A DNA stretch of 64,000 bases from Geodermatophilus bullaregiensis (GTDB lineage: Bacteria > Actinomycetota > Actinomycetes > Mycobacteriales > Geodermatophilaceae), in the NCBI RefSeq assembly GCF_016907675.1, contig NZ_JAFBCJ010000001.1:4836001-4900000 (forward strand), written 5' to 3'. The notes beneath the pieces were generated by a model. That model saw only the letters and a list, made by a program, of their open reading frames with translations, was not told the origin of the DNA and ran no database searches. The position numbers and the translations under genes were made by a program. Of this stretch, positions 58,002 to 64,000 are shown one piece after another (position 1 is the first letter of the stretch; the number at the start of each line of letters is the position of its first letter).

Positions 58002-58877
58002 GTGGACGCCGCGAACGGGCCCCGCGAGGGGCGGCTGGAGCTGCACGACGGCCGGACGCTGGCCTACGCCGAGTGGGGCGACCCCGACGGCTGGCCGGTG
58101 CTCGGTTGCCACGGGTCGCCGAGCTCCCGGCTGGAGCACCACGTCGACGACCCCGCCGCCTACCGCCGCTGGGGCGTGCGGCTGATCGTCCCCGACCGGC
58201 CCGGTTTCGGGCGGTCCGACCCGCAGCCGGGCCGGCGGGTGACCGACTGGCCGGCCGACGTCGTTGCGCTGCTCGACACCCTCGGCGTCGACCGGTTCGC
58301 CGTGCTGAGCCTGTCCGGCGGAGCGGCCTACGCGCTGGCCTGCGCGCACGCCCTGCCCGACCGGGTGCGGGCGGTGGGGGTCCTGGGCGGCGCCCCGCCG
58401 CCGGACGTGCCCTGGCCGTGGCCGGGCTGGCTGCCGGGACCCCTGCGGGCGGCCGCGCACCGGCCCTCGCCGGCGGCGACGGCGCTGCTGCGGCCGGTGT
58501 TCGCGCCGCTCACCGTCCGCCCGGCGCTGCTGCCGCGCTACCTGCAGGTGCGGCTCAACCCGGCCGACCGCCGGGTCATCGGCCGGCCCGCCGTCCGCCG
58601 GGCCCTGGCGGCCACCTTCACCGAGGGGATGCGCCAGGGCTCGGGGGCGCTCGCGGAGGACCGGGCGCTGCTGTTCCGGCCGTGGGGCTTCCCGGTCGGC
58701 GAGGTGCGGCAGCCGGTGCACGTCTGGCACGGCACCCAGGACTGGCAGGTGCCGGTGGGCCTCGGCCGCGTGCTGGCCGCGATGCTGCCGCACTGCTCGG
58801 CGCACTGGTACGCCGGCGAGGGGCACTTCCTGGTCTTCGACCACGCCCGGGAGGTGTACGGCGCGCTGGCGCCGTGA
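58002..58877 (+). CDS. Alpha/beta fold hydrolase
   Basis: The 291-residue hydrolase has LAYAEWGDPDGWPVLGCHGS with the oxyanion HG, VRLIVPDRPGFGRSDPQPGR, the nucleophile region DRFAVLSLSGGAAYALACAH with Ser in LSLSGG, HVWHGTQDWQVPVGLGR with the Asp, and HWYAGEGHFLVFD with the His. The catalytic triad is complete. The sub-family includes esterases and proline iminopeptidase-like proteins; the substrate is unknown. The GTG start is in the gap after the TIGR03086 gene, and the methyltransferase gene follows after 38 bp on the same strand. Confidence 0.87.
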   Translation: MDAANGPREGRLELHDGRTLAYAEWGDPDGWPVLGCHGSPSSRLEHHVDDPAAYRRWGVRLIVPDRPGFGRSDPQPGRRVTDWPADVVALLDTLGVDRFAVLSLSGGAAYALACAHALPDRVRAVGVLGGAPPPDVPWPWPGWLPGPLRAAAHRPSPAATALLRPVFAPLTVRPALLPRYLQVRLNPADRRVIGRPAVRRALAATFTEGMRQGSGALAEDRALLFRPWGFPVGEVRQPVHVWHGTQDWQVPVGLGRVLAAMLPHCSAHWYAGEGHFLVFDHAREVYGALAP

Positions 58878-58915
58878 GCGGGTTCCCCGGACGGCGGAGC
58901 GGGTAGCCGCGCGAC

Positions 58916-59548
58916 ATGCCTCCCGACCAGCGCGGCAGCACCACCGTGCCGCCCACCTACGTGAACGCCAACCGGGTCTGGGTCGACAGCCGCCTGCGCG
59001 ACGAGATCGGCCGCCGCGTCGAGGGGCGCATCCTCCAGCGGCTCGGCGCGCGCGGCGCCCGCTGCGTGGAGATCGGCACCGGACGGCGCGGCCTGGGCGC
59101 GCGGTGCGCCGTCGAGCAGTTCGGCGCGACGTCGGTGACCGCCGTCGACCTCTTCCCGGCCACGGTGGGGCGGGCGCGGATGGCCTGCGCCGACCTCGCC
59201 GACCGGGTCACCTTCCGCGTCGGCGACGCCACCGCGCTGCCGGTGGACGACGGCAGCGTCGACCTCGTCGTCGACTTCCACGCGCTGCACCACATCGCCG
59301 ACTGGCGGGCCGCGGTCGCCGAGGCCGCGCGGGTGCTGCGGCCCGGCGGGCTGCTGGCGCTGACGGAGATGACCGCCCGCTTCGTGGACGCACCCTGGCT
59401 GCGCGCCGTCTCCCGCCACCCCGCCGACCGGTTCGGCACCGACGAGCTGGTCGCCGAGCTGCACCGCGCCGGGTTCGACGTCCCGCCGGGGAAGCTGCGC
59501 CGGGCGGCCGGCGACCGGTGGATCCAGGCCGTCGCGACCCGCACGTGA
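58916..59548 (+). CDS. Class I SAM-dependent methyltransferase
   Basis: The 210-residue Methyltransf_11-type enzyme shows ARCVEIGTGRRGLGARCAVE as motif I, TSVTAVDLFPATVGRARMAC as motif II, VTFRVGDATALPVDDGSVDL as motif III, and DFHALHHIADWRAAVAEAAR with VLRPGGLLALTEMTAR as motifs IV-V. The substrate cannot be predicted. It overlaps the following membrane protein gene by four bases (GTGA), so it is expressed with the two small membrane proteins downstream. Confidence 0.88.
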   Translation: MPPDQRGSTTVPPTYVNANRVWVDSRLRDEIGRRVEGRILQRLGARGARCVEIGTGRRGLGARCAVEQFGATSVTAVDLFPATVGRARMACADLADRVTFRVGDATALPVDDGSVDLVVDFHALHHIADWRAAVAEAARVLRPGGLLALTEMTARFVDAPWLRAVSRHPADRFGTDELVAELHRAGFDVPPGKLRRAAGDRWIQAVATRT

Positions 59549-60102
59549 GCCCGGCCGACGCCGTCCGCGCTGCGCTGGCCCTGCTGCGCCGGCACGCCGG
59601 CCCCGTCTACGCCGCCTCGCTCGCCGTCACGCTGGTCAACACCGTCCCCGACGTGGCCCGTCAGCTGCTGGTGTACCGCGACCCGAGCCTGCTCGACGCG
59701 CTGATGGTCGACGTCGTCGGCTTCACCACCGGCCTGCTCGCGCAGGTCTGGCTCACCGGCGCGTTCACCGAGGTCCCGGTCGGCGGCCGGGTCCGCACGG
59801 CCGGTGCCTTCGCGCGGGGCTTCGCGACGGCGCTGCGGGCGGTGCGCACCTCCCCGGCGGCCGTGCTCGCCGGCGTCGTCCTCGGCGGTGGGGTGTCGGC
59901 GCTGATCACGCTGCCGCCGTCGGTCGCCGCGCTCGGGGCCGACGGCGTGCTCGGTCCGCTGGACGCGCCGTCGGCGGCGGCGTTCGCCGTCGCCACGGTC
60001 AGCGACGTGGTGGCCAGCTGGGTGACGCTGCCGTTCCTCGCGCTGGTGCTCGTGCTGGTCGCCGGTTCGACCAGGCGGTTCGCGGGCAAGGGCCGGGCGT
60101 GA
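59545..60102 (+). CDS. Hypothetical membrane protein
   Basis: The 185-residue protein starts SPADAVRAALALLRRHAGPV and has about four membrane segments: residues 20-35, 50-70 (MVDVVGFTTGLLAQVWLTGA), 98-120 (SPAAVLAGVVLGGGVSALIT) and 150-172 (WVTLPFLALVLVLVAGS). No family is recognised. Its GTG overlaps the methyltransferase stop and its own stop overlaps the next start. Coupling to a methyltransferase suggests a membrane or lipid substrate, but this is only inference. Confidence 0.78.
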   Translation: MSPADAVRAALALLRRHAGPVYAASLAVTLVNTVPDVARQLLVYRDPSLLDALMVDVVGFTTGLLAQVWLTGAFTEVPVGGRVRTAGAFARGFATALRAVRTSPAAVLAGVVLGGGVSALITLPPSVAALGADGVLGPLDAPSAAAFAVATVSDVVASWVTLPFLALVLVLVAGSTRRFAGKGRA

Positions 60103-60485
60103 GCAGCGGAGAGTGGGACGGGACCCGCAAGACGGCCGGGTCGCTGTCGATCTGGATCGGCACGGCGGCGTTGTTCGCGCCCCGGTGGATCGCCGGCGCG
60201 CTGGGGGTGCGGCCCGACGCCGCCGGCGGTGACGTCGCGCTGCCGCTGCTCGTGCGCCTCGGCGCGGCGCGCAACATCGCGATGGGCGCCGCGCTGCTGG
60301 TGACGCCGGCGCCGCAGGCCCGGCGCACCACCGAGGTGGCGCTGCTGCTCACCGCCCTCGACGCCGCCGCGGTGTGGACCGCGCACGCCGGGGGCGACGT
60401 GGCCAGGCGCAGCGCCGTCCTGTCGGGGATCGTGCTGGCGGTGGCCTCGGCCGGGGCCGTCCGCTGGCACCGCGAGCGGACCTGA
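60099..60485 (+). CDS. Small hypothetical membrane protein
   Basis: The 128-residue protein has three or four membrane stretches: TAGSLSIWIGTAALFAPRWI, RNIAMGAALLVTPAPQ, ALLLTALDAAAVWTAHAGGD and SGIVLAVASAGAVRWH. It resembles DUF4267-like small membrane proteins in layout, without a certain match. The start overlaps the previous stop (GTGA). It is the last gene of the methyltransferase operon and converges with the NUDIX gene. Confidence 0.75.
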   Translation: MSSGEWDGTRKTAGSLSIWIGTAALFAPRWIAGALGVRPDAAGGDVALPLLVRLGAARNIAMGAALLVTPAPQARRTTEVALLLTALDAAAVWTAHAGGDVARRSAVLSGIVLAVASAGAVRWHRERT

Positions 60486-60512
60486 CCACCCGGCCGGGGC
60501 AGCCGCCGAGGC

Positions 60513-61112
60513 TCACCGCCAGGCGAACACCGGCTGCTCGAGGTGGGCGACCCGGGTTCTCAGCCCCCGGCAGACGACCTGGCAGAACTGGTAGACGACC
60601 GCGGCGGTGGGCGCGTGCACCCAGCCGCCGAGCAGCGGCAGGCGGATGACCGGCGCGTCGGACTCCGGGATCGACAGGAACTGCGGCTCGACGTCGAGGT
60701 CGGTCAGCGGCACCTCGTAGGCGGCGGCCACCTCGGCCTCGGCCGGCTCCAGCTGCCCGACGTCGCCGGCCCAGACGACGACCGGCGTCATCACGTAGCC
60801 CGAGCGGGTCACGTAGTCGTCGAGCAGGCCGAGGACGGCGTCGGGCGCGGGCCGCAGGCCGACCTCCTCGTCGAGCTCGCGCAGGGCGCCCTCGACCGCC
60901 GTCTCGCCCGGGTCGAGCCGGCCGCCGGGCAGCGCCCACTGGCCCGCGTGCGATCGCAGCCGCGCCGCCCGCCGGGTGATCAGCAGGGCGGGCACCCCGC
61001 CGGTGCAGGTCACGCAGACGGCGACGGCGGCCGCCTTGAGCTCGGGCCGGTCGGCCGCGCGGCGCGGGAGGTCCCGCAGCCGCGCGGCCGCCGTCTCGCG
61101 GTCGGCGGTCAG
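60513..61112 (-). CDS. NUDIX hydrolase (CoA pyrophosphatase-like) with possible CTG start
   Basis: The product is about 199 residues. The Nudix box is GGRLDPGETAVEGALRELDE followed by EVGL, matching G-x5-E-x7-R-E-U-x-E-E-x-G-U. Upstream, LLITRRAARLRSHAGQWALP is typical of CoA and nucleoside diphosphate hydrolases. No ATG, GTG or TTG suits the expected N-terminus. The only fitting start is CTG at 61112, overlapping the Spo0M stop as CTGA and giving LTADRETAAARLRDLPRRA. An internal GTG at about 61013 would cut into the fold. The C-terminal half, ending RTRVAHLEQPVFAWR, is longer than in minimal Nudix proteins. Confidence 0.82.
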   Translation of the reverse strand: MTADRETAAARLRDLPRRAADRPELKAAAVAVCVTCTGGVPALLITRRAARLRSHAGQWALPGGRLDPGETAVEGALRELDEEVGLRPAPDAVLGLLDDYVTRSGYVMTPVVVWAGDVGQLEPAEAEVAAAYEVPLTDLDVEPQFLSIPESDAPVIRLPLLGGWVHAPTAAVVYQFCQVVCRGLRTRVAHLEQPVFAWR

Positions 61113-61888
61113 AGCCAGCCGCGCCGGACGCCGAGCCGGCGGACGACCGCGTCGAGCTGGGCGGCCACCGCGGAGACGTCGGTGTCGGAGTGGGACAGGC
61201 GCAGCCGGCCGCCGACGTCGCGGCCCTCCGTGAGCAGCCCGCCGCGCCGGTCGACCTCCAGCACGACCTCCACGCCGTGCGGGCCGGCCAGGAAGGTCAC
61301 CTCGAGCTCGTTGACCCGCCCGCGCAGCGACGCCGGCGGGGCGAACTCGACCTCCTGGTAGAAGGGCAGCTCGCTGCCGGCCAGCCGGCCCTTCTCGACG
61401 TCGGCGCCGCGGAAGGCGAAGCCGAGGCCGCCGAGGGCCTGCAGGACCGTGTGCTGCACCGGCAGCGGGACGACGGTGACCGGGTCGAGGTCGCCGGGGT
61501 CGACCCCGCCGGGGACGTCGACCTCCGTGCGCAGGCCGATCCGCACCCCGCGCAGCGTCCAGCCGTCGACGGCGGTGAACGGGCACTGCCACGGCACGGG
61601 GAAGCTGAACGGGATGGCCGCCTTCGCGCCCGGCTCGATCCGGCCGGCGCCGGCGATCGGTGCGGTGCCGAAGGTGACGTCCTCCCGCCACTCGCTGTCG
61701 CCGCTCTCGACCTCGACGGTCGCCTGCAGCGACACCCGGATCTCGTCGACCTCCTGGGCGACGGTCCCGCCGGTGAGGTGCACGGTGCCGGTGACGGTGC
61801 CGCCGGGCGTGGTGGTGGGGGTGTCGAGGACGGCGTCGACGGCGGCGTTGCCGGCGCCGAGCTTCGCCATCAGGTTGCGGAAGGCCAT
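61109..61888 (-). CDS. spo0M: Spo0M-family (SpoOM, arrestin-like) protein
   Basis: The 259-residue protein begins MAFRNLMAKLGAGNAAVDAV, continues DTPTTTPGGTVTGTVHLTGG and VDEIRVSLQATVEVESGDSE, and contains SFPVPWQCPFTAVDGWTLRG, FYQEVEFAPPASLRGRVNEL and HSDTDVSAVAAQLDAVVRRL. This is the Spo0M pattern, an arrestin-like beta sandwich. In Bacillus it affects sporulation control; in non-sporulating actinobacteria its role is unknown. Its ATG lies 19 bases inside the 3' end of the SpoIIE-type phosphatase gene, so expression is coupled to that sensor. Confidence 0.92.
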   Translation of the reverse strand: MAFRNLMAKLGAGNAAVDAVLDTPTTTPGGTVTGTVHLTGGTVAQEVDEIRVSLQATVEVESGDSEWREDVTFGTAPIAGAGRIEPGAKAAIPFSFPVPWQCPFTAVDGWTLRGVRIGLRTEVDVPGGVDPGDLDPVTVVPLPVQHTVLQALGGLGFAFRGADVEKGRLAGSELPFYQEVEFAPPASLRGRVNELEVTFLAGPHGVEVVLEVDRRGGLLTEGRDVGGRLRLSHSDTDVSAVAAQLDAVVRRLGVRRGWL

Positions 61889-63720
61889 GGGGGAACTGCT
61901 CCGTTCGGTTCGGGGACGGCGGGCACTCTGGCACCACGTGCGCCGGCAGGGGAGGATTCCGCGCGCGGCGGCTCCGCGCCCGGCAGCACCCGCAGCGCCA
62001 GCAGGGCGACGTCGTCGGCCCGCTCGGGCGCCAACCGCGCCAGCAGCGCGTCACAGGTCTCCTCGGCGGTCCGCCCGGCGAGGTCGCCGGCCGCGGCGCG
62101 CAGGCGGGCGAGCCCCTCGTCGAGGTCGGCGTCGCGCCGCTCCACCAGCCCGTCGGTGTAGAGGACGACGGTCGTGCCGGGTGGCAGCGTCTCGACGGCG
62201 TCGCGCCGCGGCGTCCCCGGGTCGACGCCGAGCAGCAGGTCGGGACGGCGGTCGAGCAGCCGCGGCGGCCCGGTGGGCGGGACGACCAGCGGCGGCAGGT
62301 GCCCGGCGCTGGACCAGGTCAGCGTCCGGGCGCCGGCCGGGGAGCCCTCCGGGGCAGGCGCCACGGTCGCGAGGACGGCGGTGACCAAGGTGGTCATCCC
62401 CATCGCGGCGAGCGCGCCGTCGAGGACGCCGAGCACCTGGGAGGGCGGGCCCTCGACCGCGTGCGCGACGCCGCGCAGCACGTTGCGCAGCTGGCCCATG
62501 ACCGCCGCGGCCATCCGGTCGTGGCCGGTGACGTCGCCGATGACGAGCGTGGTCCGCCCGCGGGAGGAGGCGAACGCGTCGTACCAGTCGCCCCCGACCT
62601 CGGCCTCGCGGGCCGCCGGGCGGTAGCGGACGGCGATCTGCAGGCCGGGCGGACGCGGCGGCTCGGTGAGCATCGAGCGCTGCAGGCTCTCGGCCAGGCT
62701 CCGGGTGGCCGAGGCCCGGCGCCGCTCCTCCTCGAGGCGGGTGACCCGGTCCAGCGCCTGGGCGGCCTGGGCGGCGAAGGCCTCCAGCACGCCGACGTCG
62801 CCCTCGCCGAAGGACCGGGGCGCCGACCAGCCGAGGGTCAGCGAGCCCAGCGACCGGCTCCCGGTCCGCAGCGGCAGCGCCGCCCACGCCGCCAGGCCGG
62901 GCGCCGGGGGCGGCTGCGCGCCGGCGTCCCCCACCAGCACCGCGCGGCCACGGGCGGCGACCGCCGCGGGGTGCTGGCCGTCGGCGGGGACGCTGCGGCC
63001 CACCGCCGCGCCGTCCTCGGTGAGGACGAGGTCGCCGGTGCGCGGCTCGGGCAGGGCGAGGGCGAGGGAGTCGGCGCGGAACGCGGCACGGCCGCGCTCG
63101 ACCAGGCGGGCGACCAGCTCGGCGCGGGTCTCGGCGGAGGCGAGCGCCGAGACCGTCGCGGCCAGCCCGGCCAGCGCCCGCGCCGTCCGCCGCTGCCGCT
63201 CGCCGAGCGCCCGGAGCTCGGCGTTGGCCTCCGCCAGCTCGCGGGTGCGGGACAGCAGGTCGGCCTCGACCTCGGCGGCCCGGCGCTGGCCGCGGTCGGC
63301 CTCGCCGCGCAGCTGCACGTAGTCGGTGATGTCGTCGGAGCGGTGCAGCAGGAGCACCACGCGGCCGGCGTCGTCGAGCACGGGGACGTTCACCGGACTC
63401 CAGTAGCGCTCGGCCCAGGTGCCGTCGCGCAGCGGGATGTCGTACTTCTGGATCGCCATCGTCACCGGCCGGCCGGTGTCCCGGGCGAGCTCGAGCGACG
63501 CCTCGAGGTTGCGCAGCCCGTCGGCGGACGGGTCGTCGGGCCGCATGGGGAAGACGTCGAAGAGGTGCCGGCCGACCGTGGCCTCCAGCGTGGTCGCGGT
63601 CGCCTCCAGCCGTGCCCGGTTCGCGTGCACGATCACCAGGTCGGGGGTCAGCAGCAGGAACGGGGCCGGGGCGACGTCGAAGACGCGCGCCCAGTCCGGA
63701 GCCGGCAGGTCCTGTTCCAC
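61870..63720 (-). CDS. PAS-GAF-SpoIIE (PP2C) sensor phosphatase
   Basis: The product has 616 residues. A PAS domain lies at about 8-140 (VFDVAPAPFLLLTPDLVIVH, ERYWSPVNVPVLDDAGRVVL), a coiled segment at 150-200, a GAF domain at about 205-345, and the SpoIIE phosphatase at about 375-590 with VGGDWYDAFASSRGRTTLVI, GDVTGHDRMAAAVMGQLRNV, LYTDGLVERRDADLDEGL and ERADDVALLALRVLPG. The metal-binding Asp residues are present, so it should dephosphorylate Ser/Thr-phosphorylated STAS proteins in a sigma-factor switch. GTG 63720 is the start. It leads the operon with spo0M and the NUDIX gene; no STAS partner lies beside it. Confidence 0.92.
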   Translation of the reverse strand: MEQDLPAPDWARVFDVAPAPFLLLTPDLVIVHANRARLEATATTLEATVGRHLFDVFPMRPDDPSADGLRNLEASLELARDTGRPVTMAIQKYDIPLRDGTWAERYWSPVNVPVLDDAGRVVLLLHRSDDITDYVQLRGEADRGQRRAAEVEADLLSRTRELAEANAELRALGERQRRTARALAGLAATVSALASAETRAELVARLVERGRAAFRADSLALALPEPRTGDLVLTEDGAAVGRSVPADGQHPAAVAARGRAVLVGDAGAQPPPAPGLAAWAALPLRTGSRSLGSLTLGWSAPRSFGEGDVGVLEAFAAQAAQALDRVTRLEEERRRASATRSLAESLQRSMLTEPPRPPGLQIAVRYRPAAREAEVGGDWYDAFASSRGRTTLVIGDVTGHDRMAAAVMGQLRNVLRGVAHAVEGPPSQVLGVLDGALAAMGMTTLVTAVLATVAPAPEGSPAGARTLTWSSAGHLPPLVVPPTGPPRLLDRRPDLLLGVDPGTPRRDAVETLPPGTTVVLYTDGLVERRDADLDEGLARLRAAAGDLAGRTAEETCDALLARLAPERADDVALLALRVLPGAEPPRAESSPAGARGARVPAVPEPNGAVPPWPSAT

Positions 63721-63763
63721 CGACCCTCGGTGCCCACGCGCGCGGGACCGGACACGCCGGAGA

Positions 63764-63781
63764 TAGTTGGACGTCCTAGTA
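63764..63781. promoter_or_regulatory. Inverted repeat upstream of the mutase gene
   Basis: TAGTTGGACGTCCTAGTA contains the perfect core GGACGTCC (63769-63776), flanked by partial symmetry. It lies 22 bp before the ATG of the icmF-like gene and is the best operator or promoter candidate in the 82-bp gap. Confidence 0.4.
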
Positions 63782-63802
63782 GTTCGGGCCTACCGTGGGC
63801 GC

Positions 63803-64000
63803 ATGGCATCCGCGGAGCTGCACGTGCCCGTCCACCCCGTCCGGTTCGTCACCGCGGCGAGCCTCTTCGACGGCCACGACGCGGCGATCAACGTGATGCG
63901 GCGGCTGCTGCAGAGCCAGGGCGCGGAGGTGGTGCACCTCGGGCACGACCGCAGCGTCGACGCCGTCGTCCGGGCCGCGCTGGAGGAGGACGTGCAGGGG
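63803..64000 (+). CDS. icmF: Fused isobutyryl-CoA mutase-like protein, N-terminal part (cut by window edge)
   Basis: Only 66 codons are visible. The protein starts [20 protein letters not shown] and continues [20 protein letters not shown] and [19 protein letters not shown]. This is the cobalamin-binding domain with Asp23-Gly-His25, the His that ligates cobalt. In ordinary methylmalonyl-CoA mutases the B12 domain is C-terminal; an N-terminal position with this wording is typical of IcmF, in which B12 domain, G-protein chaperone and mutase are fused. The remainder lies outside the window, so the fusion is inferred. Confidence 0.8.
   Translation, partial: MASAELHVPVHPVRFVTAASLFDGHDAAINVMRRLLQSQGAEVVHLGHDRSVDAVVRAALEEDVQG

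Noticed and set aside
1..64000. rRNA, tRNA, insertion sequences, prophage, integrase or plasmid origin
   Set aside because: Reading through intergenic regions and open frames showed no cloverleaf, transposase, integrase or replication gene. Short RNA genes could still be missed without a covariance search.

Overview
The window is a very GC-rich chromosomal segment with many GTG starts, TGA stops and GTGA or ATGA gene overlaps. Gene content points to a high-GC actinobacterium, most likely Geodermatophilaceae (Blastococcus, Geodermatophilus or Modestobacter type). Supporting genes are the mycofactocin protein MftD, a PPOX-fold deazaflavin-type protein, a DUF222/13E12 HNH gene with an actinobacterial SOS box, two GAF-ANTAR regulators, a TIGR03086 protein, SpoIIE/Spo0M genes and a proton-pump-type rhodopsin. 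The taxon is inferred from gene content only. I saw no rRNA, tRNA, CRISPR array, insertion sequence or prophage gene.

Layout. 1-5450: the 5' end of pgi, a four-gene 5-oxoprolinase operon (an NRAMP-fold carrier, then pxpA, pxpB, pxpC) and a cationic amino acid permease. 5600-11200: a GAF-ANTAR regulator with a leader hairpin, then pdxY, a wrecked blh (retinal-forming dioxygenase) gene and an intact DTE-type microbial rhodopsin. Next come a frameshifted small gene, an internally deleted Gfo/Idh/MocA gene, an MDR dehydrogenase and a His-Leu-Pro repeat protein. 11200-19700: four glycosyltransferase genes in two divergent pairs, a cysteine dioxygenase-rhodanese operon headed by a probable cysteine leader peptide, a glycosidase-like protein and a sulfotransferase. 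19870-21420: an SOS-box HNH gene broken by a palindromic repeat, and a chromate transporter remnant. 21500-26730: an aldehyde dehydrogenase, a small membrane protein, and a four-gene signalling operon (GAF-ANTAR, MEDS-STAS, MEDS-HATPase, HATPase-like) whose phosphorylation and ATP-binding residues look lost. 26900-33600: a frameshifted GNAT gene, a lipase-like hydrolase, a methyltransferase, a CPA1 antiporter, an LLM flavoprotein and mftD behind a perfect palindrome.

33700-40300 is an acyl-CoA and aromatic-catabolism neighbourhood: HxlR regulator, dienelactone hydrolase, AMACR-type racemase, enoyl-CoA hydratase, thiolase, TesB thioesterase and YceI. It is interrupted by LacI and MFS 3' fragments. 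40300-47190 carries regulators (AraC-DinB, TetR with operator), RidA, a DHA2 efflux pump, a beta-hydroxyacid dehydrogenase and an unassigned radical SAM protein. 47170-51860 is a YnjBCD-like ABC importer divergent from a YnjF-like CDP-alcohol phosphatidyltransferase, the same partnership as in the E. coli ynj cluster. 51960-60490 holds a TetR/MFS pair, a MerA-like flavoprotein, a PPOX protein, an AraC regulator, hydrolases, a methyltransferase and small membrane proteins. 60510-63720 is a SpoIIE phosphatase-Spo0M-NUDIX operon, and the window ends in the cobalamin domain of an IcmF-type mutase.

Two themes stand out. First, at least eight genes are decaying by internal deletion, frameshift or repeat insertion, often with start and stop junctions to neighbours still intact. 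Second, several regulatory elements can be read directly: a leader peptide, palindromic operators, an SOS box and strong hairpin terminators.
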